Shown: positions 53,185 through 64,000, counted from the stretch's first letter. The stretch is 64,000 bases of DNA from Chrysoporthe austroafricana (GCA_001051155.2 JYIP02000003.1:2666001-2730000); one strand, 5' to 3'. Numbers and translations are program-made. The notes: generated by a model from the sequence alone, not told the origin.

Positions 53185-55506
53185 TTACCAAGCGTACGTA
53201 TCCGAATCGTCGTCCGCCTCTCGGTCTGATGCCCACTCGGCGTCATCGGACTCGCGGGTGTCGTCGTCAAGAAAATCTTCCACGCCCCACTGGAACTCTC
53301 GTGGTTTCTGGTTGTCAAATCGAATGTTGACAACATCGCAGAGGCCGTGCACGAAGGAGTTGTCCTCCTCGCTCGATGCAGGCGAGGCCGGAGGGCTTGA
53401 CATGGGGTTCGGATCTTGCTGCAATTCGTCGCGGTCACGCTCCGCGGGTGCCTCCAACAAGTCAAGGTCCTCGTCAGTATCAGGGTCTCGGTAAGAGATG
53501 TTGACGCGCTTCGGCTTCCTTAGATCGCGGGTTATCTGGTTATGGGAGCGCCTGCGTTTGCGCCTATTGTCCCTGTGCTCGGTAGGAGGAGGAGGAGGAG
53601 GAGGGGAAGGAGGAGGAACCGGCGCAAAGGCATGTGATGCAATGCGTGTGCTGCGCCGGACTGGTGAGACGTCGGAGTCATCGGCCTTTGAGAGTTGTGG
53701 TTGCTGCTCGCCAAGCTGGACCCCGTCAAGCGGCCACTGGGTTAAGGAATGGTAGCCCCGAGGCTTCTGCGTCTTACGCAAGAACACCTTCTTCAGCTTC
53801 CGCACCCACTTATCGCGGAATTCAGATCGCTGTCGCCAGGGAACATCCAACATAGCCTTGACGGCGAGGTGTCTCAGCTTCGGCAGGTTTGGGGCCTGGT
53901 CCGCGAAGCTTTGGAAGAACATCTCAGCCGTATCCGCATCCCACTTGGCAAGCTGCTCGAGGTCGATCACCTCGATCGCCGGGGGCCATACTGGCACATC
54001 CTTAACGGTGAGGAGGGTATCGTAGATCGGATCAGAGTCTCTGTAGTATTCGTGGTGGTTGTAGGTGAGAAGATCCATGGACAGCTCCTGCAGCTGAGGA
54101 CAGCACTGACCAAACAGGGGCAAGAACGACAGGTTGAGCGACTGGTTGTGGTGGAGCGTCAAGCGGCGCAGTGATCGGCCATGGGTTACCAGGTACTCCG
54201 ACAACATGTCAGCCGTCAACTCCCAGCAGTTGACAATCTCGAGATGCTCGATCGTCTTGGGGAGCAGCGATAGGAACTGGCCGTCCACGACAGTCGACGA
54301 CTCCATGACCAGGTGCTTGAGGCCCGCGACGGGAGCCAGTGTGGCCGCGACAAGGCTAATGTAGTCCTTGTCCTCTTCAAAGACCTCGGGATCGTTAGGG
54401 TCTTTGTTGTCCCTCAGGGAAGGGACTTGGAAGTTGACGAATGAGAGCTTGCGCAGCTGGGAGAAGGTCTTCCACTGGTGGATCGTCGACAGGTCCTCGA
54501 GCAGACCGGGACTCATCATCCTCCCACTCCACTTCCACGACTTCAGACGGACAGCCGTGTCCCCCTGGCCGGCGGTCCTGAGTGCGTCGAGCAGCTCTTC
54601 CGTGTACGTCCACTTCTTGCTCTTGAGATCGAGCTTGCGGTAGGGGGGCAGATCGAAGTCGTGGTACAGCTCAACGTGAGAAAGGCCGGGAAGAGATAGG
54701 ATGAGCTCTGCGATGTCGAAGTTGCGCGTTTGCGAGTGCGGGAGTGAGGAGACCTCAACCACAAGCGACTCGACCATGGTCCGTCTGTGATCCCCACGGG
54801 CCAGAGCAGCACGCGGATCTGCAGCAAGCTCGCGGATGAGGCTGGCGAACTTGTTTCCCATATTCAAGGAGATGATCTGTGGCATGGGGCATTTATACAA
54901 GGCCTTGAGGGCGGGGTCCAGGAAGGCCTTGCAGGTGAGGCCGGCGGCGAGCAGCCAGCGGACATTGGTCCGGGTGTTGAGTGGGTAGGCGGCATACTCG
55001 AAGATCTGAACCAGGATGGTCCACTCCAGTGACTGCCAGGGAGGAATGACATCGGACGTGGGCCAGTCGGGCTTCTGGTCGCGGACGGGTGATCTCCTCT
55101 TGGCGCCACCAAACCTGAAAGGGCGCCTCTTCTTTGGTGTCGTCGGACCTGCGTTCAGCGAAGACCGAGCCGGCCGGGCAGGACGTCGGCGAGGGCCTTG
55201 GGCAGTGGAGGCGCCGGGACGGGACCGTCGCTCCCTGGTGGAGGCGACGGTCTGGACAGGCCGTGACTGACGGGGTCGCTTGAAGAGCCCATCAGAGCCA
55301 TCAGAGAATGAGCCCTCGTCGTCTGTATCTTGGTCGTCGTCGCCCGAGCCATCAGTGTCGGTCACGTAGTTCAGCTGCCGCGTAGCGCTCCGTGTAACGC
55401 GGCCGCTCGGGCTCGGAGCAGGCGGCCGGGTCGAGGGTCCGTCGTGGCGCGTGGCGGCTCCCCGGCGTGGGTTGCGGCGGGGCGTAGTGACCCCTGCACG
55501 GGTCAT
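53185..55506 (-). CDS. F-box-like / leucine-rich repeat protein
   Basis: Likely substrate-binding subunit of an SCF ubiquitin ligase; the target is unknown. Intronless, 773 residues. The N-terminal 150 residues are basic and disordered (RRNPRRG, KKRRPFRFGG). An F-box-like segment at about 151-200 (IPPWQSLEWTILVQIFEYAA ... LLAAGLTCKAFLDPALKALY) is followed by degenerate leucine-rich repeats to about 560, such as LSLPGLSHVELY, FSQLRKLSFVNFQ, TIEHLEIVNCWEL, RSLRRLTLHHN and PNLPKLRHLAVKA. The tail is acidic and low-complexity with a Pro run and ends in Asp/Glu/Ser-rich sequence. A Skp1-binding LPxE core is replaced by IPPWQ, so the F-box call is by pattern. Start: the first ATG in the frame; the upstream region toward Suz12 is 3.5 kb. 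Confidence 0.85.
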   Translation of the reverse strand: MTRAGVTTPRRNPRRGAATRHDGPSTRPPAPSPSGRVTRSATRQLNYVTDTDGSGDDDQDTDDEGSFSDGSDGLFKRPRQSRPVQTVASTRERRSRPGASTAQGPRRRPARPARSSLNAGPTTPKKRRPFRFGGAKRRSPVRDQKPDWPTSDVIPPWQSLEWTILVQIFEYAAYPLNTRTNVRWLLAAGLTCKAFLDPALKALYKCPMPQIISLNMGNKFASLIRELAADPRAALARGDHRRTMVESLVVEVSSLPHSQTRNFDIAELILSLPGLSHVELYHDFDLPPYRKLDLKSKKWTYTEELLDALRTAGQGDTAVRLKSWKWSGRMMSPGLLEDLSTIHQWKTFSQLRKLSFVNFQVPSLRDNKDPNDPEVFEEDKDYISLVAATLAPVAGLKHLVMESSTVVDGQFLSLLPKTIEHLEIVNCWELTADMLSEYLVTHGRSLRRLTLHHNQSLNLSFLPLFGQCCPQLQELSMDLLTYNHHEYYRDSDPIYDTLLTVKDVPVWPPAIEVIDLEQLAKWDADTAEMFFQSFADQAPNLPKLRHLAVKAMLDVPWRQRSEFRDKWVRKLKKVFLRKTQKPRGYHSLTQWPLDGVQLGEQQPQLSKADDSDVSPVRRSTRIASHAFAPVPPPSPPPPPPPTEHRDNRRKRRRSHNQITRDLRKPKRVNISYRDPDTDEDLDLLEAPAERDRDELQQDPNPMSSPPASPASSEEDNSFVHGLCDVVNIRFDNQKPREFQWGVEDFLDDDTRESDDAEWASDREADDDSDTYAW

Positions 55507-58500
55507 GTCGGCGAGGTCAACACGGGGAATTGCACATGGGAAAACGAGGGGGGGGCGTGTACGGGCGGGCGAGTGAGTGAAGATAGCAGATGCAAGGCCA
55601 CGGTCGGCTGCAGAAGCGGCGAAAGGAAATACAGACCCGTGCAGAGAGGAGCGGTATCAGCCTGCATTCGAACTGATGCGCCAGGGGGGGTCTTGCGGTC
55701 GGTGTCTCCGATGCAGAGTGAGTTGGAAGTGGTGAGTGAGACGGGAGGAGACCATCTGAGCAGCCAGGAAAATGCGACCTCGCCCAGTGCAGTCAGTGAT
55801 GCGCCCCTGCTGTGCGGGCCAGAAAGCGATCCGTGCGCAGCGGAAACCGCCACCCCTGGCGTTCTTACGACTGTGTTGCACCCAAATAGAGCCAGACCCC
55901 AACTGCCAGTCCGATGCTCAGCACTCACTGCCGACTCAGAGTTCATAATCGTTATGGCCTTTCAGCAGCATGTTTGAGAACCACTTGGCACGGCGTGATA
56001 TCTATGGAAGCGTAGCGGGCTTGTGGGTCTGTTCTTTACGGAGCACAGCCCCTGGGTGTCCTACAAGCCCGTTGAGCTAGGGGGGGGGGGCTCTAGCAGC
56101 TTGAGGCGCTCCTTGAGACGTCCAGTGCTTAAAAATTGTCCAAAGAGGACGGATGCTTCTACATTATAAGACTTTCTATCTTGAAAGAGCACTTTTCATT
56201 TGCAGATCTAGGCGAGCTTTTCCCCACCTCAGACTCCTCCTTTCCGCCAGGAACTCTTCAAGAGTGAGTTTTGCATCGCACCAGGCAGATTTGCTAGCAA
56301 TATATCGCATAAATCAGCCGAGTCCTATCAGTCATACAAGTCTGGGCCACGAGTGCAGGAAGCTACCTGGGCAGCTTTGGACAGGGAGATACCAAAGATA
56401 TCCTGCAAGGTTGGCTCGAACAGGCCTGCTGTATTTACAGGCAACAACGCCTCCGGTACGTCAGGTGGGGATACTCGCTCCGCGCACTGCAGGTGCCGTA
56501 GCTTCAATGAGGAAATAAAGGGCGAAGTCTGAAGATTGAGCAGACGGCCTAGTGAGTTTATGGTTTCCGGAAGGGACACGGCTGCGCACGGTGGGGTAGG
56601 CCGTCCGGTTCCTGCTGTCGCCGTTCACTGAACAGATCTCACCAAGAGCTATTCAGCACACTCCGTTGACCATTGATATCAAGTCTCGAGTATCTAGAGA
56701 TATGTGGACTTCTGGCTATCACGAGATGATAATTCCCGCTAGACTGTGGTTGAGAAAATTGCTGTCGCTGCGGGTTAGGGTCGAGCCTCGTCAACGCGGC
56801 TGTCTAAGCCTGTCTATGGGCATTTTGTCATTATGACGACAATAAAACTCGTATCAGATTCCGGTCCTGATCACAGCATGATCTTTTATTTATTTTTAAG
56901 CAGGTATATAATGTTCTCAATGATTGAATTCCAAGTGCTGCAATCGCGTTCAATCTGATGTCAATAGCTGGTCTTCGCTTGAGCCTTGAGATTGCCGGCA
57001 GCTCGAGCTCCCTGGTTGAGCGGCTTCCTTTACATACCTACATACCTCTCAGTAACAACAATCAAATGACTTTTAATCTCATAAACAGCACCATATTCAC
57101 CTAATGTTGTTCTTTTCAGGATGCCAAGATCAACCTCGACCATCCCAGTTACCATACCAAGAGGCCCCCTTCACACTTTAGACATGACCCAGACATTGAG
57201 TCGAAGTGCTACATTATGAGCCTACGGACCTCAAGAAATTGGTAGCAACCAGTCTATTAACCATCTCTTCTTGAATATATTATATAGATTAAACTATGCG
57301 GCCTACATTGACAAGACACATCCTACCCCGCGTATGTCCGGACCAGGCTGTCAGTGGCAAGGCTGTCAGTGAAGGTGGCTCATGCGTTCAACTCCATGTG
57401 AGACCCTCCCTGGAAGTCGAGCATCTGGCGAAAACATGGCTGCTAATCTCAAGGTCATGCAGGTGCACAGTTGTAGAGCCCATAAATGGCCTTGTTTCGG
57501 AGCTCTTATAGAGCGTAGTGACATATTGCTTTGAACAAGTACTATGAGGAGGCCGAGCTGCGTTTCATCACGCTTCAAACGCGCAGAATCTAGGTCGCTT
57601 TCATATATTGACAGAAAAGATGATCACGGCGAGTTCGACCTGCGCTCATACTGATATCGCTTACTGGTAGACTGCCAGAACCTCGTTGAATATGATTTCT
57701 TAATCTTAGCTCGTTTCGTGGCGTGGATGCACAAGGCTGGACGAACCACCACCCAACCTTCCATTCGTAAGACTCGCGCTGAGCACCAGTTCGGGTTATT
57801 TGAAATGCAACTCGTACCGACATAATCAGATGGCTCAAATATTCTGTTTTCTCTCATGAATAGCGCTTGTTCTTGAACTGGAGCCTGTCGCTGTAAACCT
57901 TATTGTAGGCATGCAGCGGCAGTGGCAGTGCTCGACGAGATGCATCCGATTTGAGACGGACGTACCAACGAAACGCGTTATCGCGTGTAGAAACTCTCCT
58001 AACATGTCGATCATTATATAACTATGTTGAATCAATTCAATTAGTGATAACAGTCTCCAGCTGCGACTTCTCTGGCTCGCTCTGCACCTGACACCAAATT
58101 CCAAGGTTGTACAGCGGCCAACTACGAGGCTAAGCCAAGGCGTCGTTCAAGGCAAAGCCTCCTTCCAATGCTAGAAGCAGAAAGACGTTGCTAATCACCG
58201 CTGATAACCAGCACCTAGATGGACTGCTTTATTTGAGATTTGCCTGTTTCATCAGCTATATGTTCGATACAGCTGGGGTGAGTCCTCTGTCAAAAATGCC
58301 AAATGAGAACTTCACAGGGCTTGAGGAGAAGGCAAGCAGTCAGATAGCTTCTTGCTGGGTCCAGTTAGTGGGAGACATCAACCCAGGCGTAGGCGCCACG
58401 GTCGATGCTGGTACCTCTTATCATAGCGAGGGGGTTCAGTTAGCTGCATGCCATTGGCCAGACCTGTGGGCCCCAAATCGGACAGGGATGCTCTGGGCCA

Positions 58501-59013
58501 TTTCAGCAGTCGCACCGTGCACGGCGTCGCGATGGACATGAATTCTTTCAGATTACAGGAAAACCAGGCGCGTCGTGACCTCGGTTTAATCGACCTCACG
58601 CCACCATTCAGGCTCCAAAAGAGGGCCAATCTCATTGGGCATCTTATCTAGTCTGCATATTCCCTCTTCACCCGAGCTTGTACTGATGAAATCCAGCCCG
58701 GTGCGCCCTGGATTGATGATGGAAGTTTCATTGGTCTGTTTATAATCCAGTCGAGTCTTTCTCAACATAACCACCCTCACCGCTGCGACAGACAAACAGG
58801 CTGCCCACCTTGTCAACACCGAGACGATAGAGCGGAGACACCGGCCTCTCATTCTTGAGGACAATCCTTCTCGCGCTTCTCTTCCCAGGGCCATCCTAGC
58901 AGCAAAGCTTCTCTCCTTCACGACCTGCGGTCTTGGCATCAAGGAGGACAACCAGATCTATATTGAGCAGCGCATACACTCTCCAGGAGGTTTCAATTGT
59001 CCCTCCACCGATC
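55507..59013. other. 3.5-kb divergent intergenic region (F-box / Suz12)
   Basis: The left part (to about 56.1 kb) is GC-rich promoter-like DNA. From about 56.1 to 58.9 kb composition becomes much richer in AT, unlike the flanking genes. Open frames are short and scattered on both strands. One (56328-56579, minus) has an LRR-like start, discussed in findings. No transposase, reverse transcriptase or terminal repeats are recognised. Part of the last few hundred bases is probably the Suz12 leader and could hide an extra 5' exon. Confidence 0.5.
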
Positions 59014-61294
59014 ATGAAAAAATCGTATCCTCGTCGCCAGGCTCTCCCTTTCCTTCATAGGAACTGGATCAGTTCGATCAATTTTCACGAGGGCCACGCT
59101 AAACTCACCAATGGCGACGATGACCACGACGTGCGCCCCGCAAAGCGTCGTCGATTCATGGAGAGCTCCCCCGATTCTGGCATTGTACCGGATATAGATG
59201 GGCTGGTGCTTCACGATGGCCCTGTCAATGTCCAGCCGGTTATGGAGATCAACGTCCTCAAGATCTCTCATAAGGATTTGTCACGTGCCAAACCAAATGG
59301 CATTCCGAACGGGAATATCCCATCTGCAGACAAGGACGTCATGACGCGGGCTCGCTGCAAGATCACCATCACCACCCCCACACATACGCCTGGCGACGCG
59401 CAGGTGCTCTACTGCGATAGCCAGATCTGCAATATCAGGACGTCGCAGAATCCTGCTGGCATCAGTCGGATGGCTAGGGTGTACTTACCACAGCCCTTCA
59501 CTGTGCCGGAAGAGAAGATTTATGTAGAGCGAGAAGATGATACGGTCTTCGATCTTGCGGACAGGTACGTGGTGAGGGTGGAACTCCAGTCGGCTGGTGA
59601 TCAGAACTGGCCTCCGCTAAATCTGATCAATTCACAACTGGATGACAACGTCTCAATTCCACGTCATTGGACACTCGAAGCCGAGGTTGCCAATGTTCTG
59701 GATCGAGGCAGACGATTAGGTGCTTTGAAACTGCGCAGCGGTGTTGCAGCCAGCACAAACACTGATTTCTTGCTGGATATCGATGTGAGGTGGGCAACTG
59801 CATTACCGGACAAGCACCTGACGAACGGCCAGGGAAAGGGCTGCTTGTCTTCGGTTGCGAATTGCCAGCAATCAGAAGAGCAACCGCCGCTTACCAACGG
59901 TCATGTGAACGGGAATGCCAATGGCCATCTGACGAATGGACATTCGCTTCCGATTGAAGATGATCTGGAGGAGGACGCAGAAGGCGAACTCACACCAAGT
60001 CGCTCGTTAAGGGTTAGAGGAAGCAAAAACTATAACCTCAAGGATCTGAGCGCCAAGGCGCAGGGCAGGCAGCCCCGAAAGCGCTCTAAATTTGCGGACC
60101 TCAAGAAAGCCGACTCAGAACACGTTCTGTATCGCCTTCCCAGAGAAGCCGTCCCAGTGAGGGAAGTTGTCGTGGACGGATTTTCGTGCTGCGTCTGCCA
60201 TGCAACACACCAGTCACTACCTCAACTTCGAGCGCATCTCTTCAGCCACGCGCGGTACAAGTTTGATGTCATTCCCAGTGCCGGGAAGCCCGGGATTCAG
60301 CTCGACGTGTCATGCGTTGCTGAGGACTCAGGCTTACTGTTGCGCCCGAAGGTATACCAGCTAGGCAGGCCCGTAAAGCCATTCGACCTGGATAAATACG
60401 TTGAAGGAGATGACTCCTGGGCGACATCTCGGTTAGGGCCGTGCAACGATGAAGACCCAGTCGCCGTAGCCCGAAAGACCTCTCAGCCTAAGCCTTTAGC
60501 AAGGGCGTTCCAGGTACGCATTTTGAATTTTCATTGAGATATATGCATAGAAAACCTTAAGGCGCTAATCCGACGTTCTAGAAAGCTGCTGTTCGGCGCA
60601 AGGAAAAGAAGATCGTCGTTCCGCACACGGACCAGCCTTTGTTTGATCCTCTGAGCAAGGCCAGACTGGCTCCAGGCTCAGAGGTTCGACCATTAGTGGC
60701 TGACGAGACCTGGCTCATTCAGAAGCACCGTGACATCGTGCAGGATTTCTGCGATGTTGATGCGGCAGAAAAGGAGTACATCAAGGAATGGGACGCTTTC
60801 ATTCAAAGAAAACGAATCATGTCAGAAGCGTTTATTGGGCGCGCAGTGGTAGAGTTCGTGAATGAAAAGGCCAGTTGGTTGTTGGAGTCGAGCTCTCGTG
60901 CCCGAGAGTTCGGGAAACACCTGACAGTTCTCATTGCGCGAGGACTCGAAGAGGACAACATCAAGCTTGTCCAGACCCGCCTTCAGGAGGCCCGGCTTCA
61001 GAAGCCCCCAGCGGAAAAACAACCGGCCCCAGAGCCCACAAGAGAGGAGATGCAGCGAAAATCGAAGGGATGCGCAGTCTGTAGGAAGGCTGTCCGTGGT
61101 CCGGGGATTCTGATCTGCTCGAATAAGGCGAGTTTCTCTCTTTTCGTAGATCCTGGGACCTTCGACATGTGGCTAACATTTTCGAGCTCGAACAGCACTG
61201 TCAGAAACCGCTCTATCACGAAGACTGCATACGAGAAGCTGCACAAATGCCAGTTGAGCATCCGCAGTGGCGATGCAACGATTGTGGGAAGTAG
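59014..61294 (+). CDS. SUZ12: Suz12 homologue, Polycomb repressive complex 2 subunit
   Basis: Core PRC2 subunit needed for H3K27 methylation and facultative heterochromatin. Exons 59014-60513, 60582-61127 and 61187-61294 give 717 residues. Start at MKKSYPRRQALPFLHRNW because family members begin close to this block; the frame is open upstream to 58933. C2H2 finger: C392-CV-C395 ... H408-x3-H412 within CCVCHATHQSLPQLRAHLFSH. VEFS box about 519-605: PLFDPLSKARLAPGSEV, then DETWLIQKHRDIVQDFCDV, EKEYIKEWDAFI, FVNEKASWLLE. The C-terminus carries a PHD-like finger (C664AVC, ILIC, QHC, YHEDC, WRCNDC). Intron 1 is 68 nt (GTACGC donor). Intron 2 (59 nt) appears to have a GC donor (AAG|GCGAGT), GGCTAAC branch and TCGAG acceptor, the only junction that keeps both halves of the finger in frame. 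Confidence 0.9.
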
Positions 61295-63471
61295 AGCGGA
61301 CTTCGGATCCACGGGAACCCACTCGTTTCTTGTCGGGTGACTGATCTCGTATCAGCTACTCGAAGCATCTGGCTTATCATCGCTGGGAGTCTTTCAGCGC
61401 GCGAGGGGCCAGCAATGTCTGATTTGTCAAGCATATCCAGCAGTTGCTATAGCATCGATGGCAATACTACTTGACAATGATATTGTTAGGTGTTGAGACA
61501 TGCTGCTGGGGTCTTGCATGCAAGCATTGTATGGTATGAGGCCGCGTAGCTCCCAATCTAGATTCAGGATCTGGCGTGTTGACGACTGCTATGACTTCAC
61601 CGGCCCAAACTGTCAGTCTCGGCAAGGACTCTTTTCCATGAATCCCTTTTGTTCTCAGAGCCAGGTGTGACAGGGATGATCTTATATCTTGCGCTCTTTG
61701 CCTGGCTGGGCCTTCAAGCCGGTCCCCAACCGTGTAGCAGACTTTCCCCTCGTCTTGGTCTCGACTATTCGACGTCAAGGGATCACCTGCGCCACATCAC
61801 TGGGGATAGATGAGTCTGAGTAACCACATACTCTTACGCTCAGCCACGTCACCATGCTACCTCTGTCCTGTAGCGCCATAATATCGTCTTTCTTCATCCC
61901 ATTAGAAGAGATTCGGCTTTCCAGTATATGTTACCCGTCATAGGTCTCTTATGCTACGCGCCCGCAAGTTACTCAGGGCTTCCAGTCCCCTCATCCAATA
62001 AGGGCGTGGCTAGAGGAATAAGAACGAACTTCTGCATCACTGTGCTTCAGCAGAACGGTGGAGAGGCCTATGTTATCGTTGGGTGTATTCCGGATGGCAG
62101 TCTTCTACCTTGCAAGCAATTTATAGCTACATTCCAAAGAGACGGCTACCACTTGGTAGAAGCGCATACCTTGCCTTTACGAATTATTTGTCTCGGAAGA
62201 TGCTCACATTACTGCCTATTTTCCCTCTTGGCAAGAAGTTACACAAGCGAGGGTGCTCGCGAGCGCTAAACCCTTTTCCATCCCAATCACAGTATGGCTT
62301 CCCATTGTTATGAGCCCACAACATACCCTCTGTAAAGCCAATAGGATAAAACAACTCAGAATTAGAAGACATATCTCGGTCAGCAGAAAGTACGAAGCTT
62401 CTCGCCCATGTAGATGAGTCAAAAAGTTGTATTGAATATGCAAAGGAAACGGTGGGTCACGCCGAGATCAACATAATGGGCCTGGAAGAGCTCAGCTTCT
62501 CTATAAACTTGGGTATCACCATAGGTCCGACCCGTCTGCAATTCGCTGACATACTGTTATTTTGCTGCAGAGTGAGTAGAGCTTCCAGTGTTTACTGGTG
62601 AAGCCAACGGGTATAGGCGCTTCATGTGTGTTCTTTAGAACACTCCCTGCCGCCTCGTCTTCCATTCTAAGGTCGCTTGAACTTCTCGGTGGCCTTGGTA
62701 AGAGATCCAATGCGTATACCGTGGCTGAGATGTTCATATAGTCTGAGAGCTTGAACCGCCGAAATTGGCGTTCTTCTTCCACGGAATCTTCTTCTTCTTG
62801 CGAGCTTCCATTGGTGTTCGATTTCTAAACGATATCAAGACGATTACTCCACAGGCTCGTCATGAAACTAAACGTAGCCAAATCGCACAAAACAAGGAGG
62901 TGGCAGGGGTCATCGCTCCCGAATATCACAGTGCCATGCGTGACGCTCTTGCGAGCTCATCTTTGCGCTCCACGTGCCGCCTTCTCGATCGCAGCTTGGA
63001 CTACAACACAACGGCTTGGGCGGCTCTATTAACGAAACGCTTGGATGCATCTATTGGAAAAATGATATAAATGGAAAGTCATTATGTGATGGGGACTAGC
63101 CGTGATTGGAGATTTGCATCTGAGTCTTTTCAGGCTTCGGCACGAATCAACCATCCTTGGGGTCGCGGGCCGGCGCTAGGTAAGTTGGCGAATGGCTACT
63201 CGAAGAAGATGATATTAAGGAAGAAGCTCGGAGTGGATATGTGGGAACGATCATTTTGAATGATTGGTGGTAGACCTCGTTCGGAGGGAGACATTGTAAG
63301 ATTTGAAAGGTACAAGATGATACTAATGTGCGCCCATCAGGAAAACCATGCCCATGAGATATGAGCTACGCGGTTTCTCTTGACACCTAACGGTAGAACG
63401 GTACACAATGGCCGCGGCGAATAACACCTTGTGTATTAATGCAAGCATGTGGCTGAAGCGTCGCCGGCTAC
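61295..63471. other. 2.2-kb convergent intergenic region (Suz12 / SF3b2)
   Basis: AT-richer DNA between two converging genes. Scattered open frames of 60-115 codons lack motifs. A minus-strand segment at about 62516-62812 reads as a fairly protein-like frame without an identifiable start or partner exons. I see no repeats or RNA genes. Confidence 0.5.
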
Positions 63472-64000
63472 TTAAAATCTGTACTTGGCCTCCTTCTTCT
63501 TGTCGCCGCCCGACCGCCTCTCTTCATCTCGCTTGATTCTCTTCCGACTCTCTTGTGCTATCATCTCAGATAAATCATCGTCGTATGATTGCCAATTCTT
63601 GCCGATGCCCTCTTCCTTCCGACCCTCCTCGAACCTCTTGCGTAGCTCGTCTTTGCTGATGCCGTCATGACTCGCTAGAGCCTCAGGGTCAAGCGCAACA
63701 TCAACATCCCCCGGCTTCTTGCGTTTGCGGCTGTCATCCTCCTGCCCAAGCATAGGCATGCCACTCTTGTTCCTGGAAAGATCGTATACCCTATCACTAC
63801 CGAAGAAGCCCTCTGCGCGGGATTGCCTCTCAGGAATGACCTGATATGCAGGACGGGGTCCTGCCACACTCTCCTCGGTCTCGTAGCCCCGGCGCTGCTT
63901 TCTGAGATCGAATTCGCCTGCCATACTGCTCTCAACACCGCTGGGACCGTGATAGTCCGTCGGTACGGAGCTGACGAAGCCACCAGGTGTTTCCAGCCCT
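63472..64000 (-). CDS. CUS1: Splicing factor 3b subunit 2 (SAP145/Cus1), C-terminal part
   Basis: U2 snRNP SF3b subunit that helps anchor the branch site. Only the last 175 or so codons are in the window; the 5' part lies beyond position 64000. The frame runs GLETPGGFVSSVPTDYHGPS at the edge (the conserved block after the PSP domain), then SSMAGEFDLRKQRRGYETEE, RPAYQVIPERQSRAEGFFGS, and the hallmark VDVALDPEALASHDGISKDEL. It ends with a charged helix (SYDDDLSEMIAQESRKRIKR) and KKKEAKYRF. No intron is visible in this part. The ATG at 63924 is internal, not a start. Confidence 0.93.
   Translation of the reverse strand, partial: GLETPGGFVSSVPTDYHGPSGVESSMAGEFDLRKQRRGYETEESVAGPRPAYQVIPERQSRAEGFFGSDRVYDLSRNKSGMPMLGQEDDSRKRKKPGDVDVALDPEALASHDGISKDELRKRFEEGRKEEGIGKNWQSYDDDLSEMIAQESRKRIKRDEERRSGGDKKKEAKYRF

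Overview
The window is nuclear DNA of a filamentous ascomycete (Pezizomycotina, most likely Sordariomycetes). The evidence is short introns (about 49-196 nt) with GTRNGT donors and CTAAC/CTGAC branch sites, GC-rich coding sequence, CT-rich leaders, and a gene set (MHYT receptor, Suz12, mitochondrial ClpX, Mus7/Mms22) typical of that group. I see no rRNA, tRNA, CRISPR array, intact transposon or secondary-metabolite cluster. Assignments rest on reading translations by eye; no database search was possible. Gene models were built by joining exons so that phase, splice signals and family motifs agree, and every complete multi-exon model sums to a whole number of codons.

Layout: 1-2.9 kb is a long, microsatellite-rich, CT-biased stretch ahead of an RGS-domain gene (2.9-4.8 kb, +). 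Next come FAD glycerol-3-phosphate dehydrogenase GUT2 (6.3-8.5, -), a seven-helix MHYT-domain sensor (9.7-12.9, -), the cytosolic Fe-S assembly WD40 protein CIA1 (16.0-17.4, +), 2-oxoglutarate dehydrogenase E1 KGD1 (17.9-21.0, -), TFIIH subunit TFB1 (22.4-24.4, +), a mitochondrial-type AAA ATPase (25.0-27.8, +), F1 ATP synthase beta ATP2 (28.3-30.4, -), glycogen branching enzyme (31.4-33.9, -), mitochondrial ClpX (35.2-37.1, +), cytochrome oxidase subunit COX5 (37.6-38.4, -), a two-exon microprotein of about 50 residues (39.3-39.5, -), Mus7/Mms22 (39.9-46.5, +), the GYF protein LIN1 (46.7-48.2, -), a Ser/Lys-rich nuclear protein perhaps related to Ell-binding Ebp1 (48.8-51.1, -), an F-box/LRR-like protein (53.2-55.5, -), a Suz12 PRC2 subunit (59.0-61.3, +), and the 3' end of SF3b2/CUS1 running off the right edge (63.5-64.0, -).

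Functionally the left and middle parts are rich in mitochondrial energy genes (GUT2, KGD1, the AAA ATPase, ATP2, ClpX, COX5 and possibly the microprotein), together with carbon storage (branching enzyme) and two signalling proteins (RGS, MHYT). The right part is nuclear: replication-fork repair, splicing, transcription elongation or chromatin. This is a housekeeping neighbourhood. The long spacers at 12.9-16.0, 51.1-53.2, 55.5-59.0 and 61.3-63.5 kb hold no gene I can support. The points most worth checking are two apparent GC-AG introns that family alignment demands, the microprotein, the ClpX IGF loop, and a PHD-like finger at the Suz12 C-terminus.
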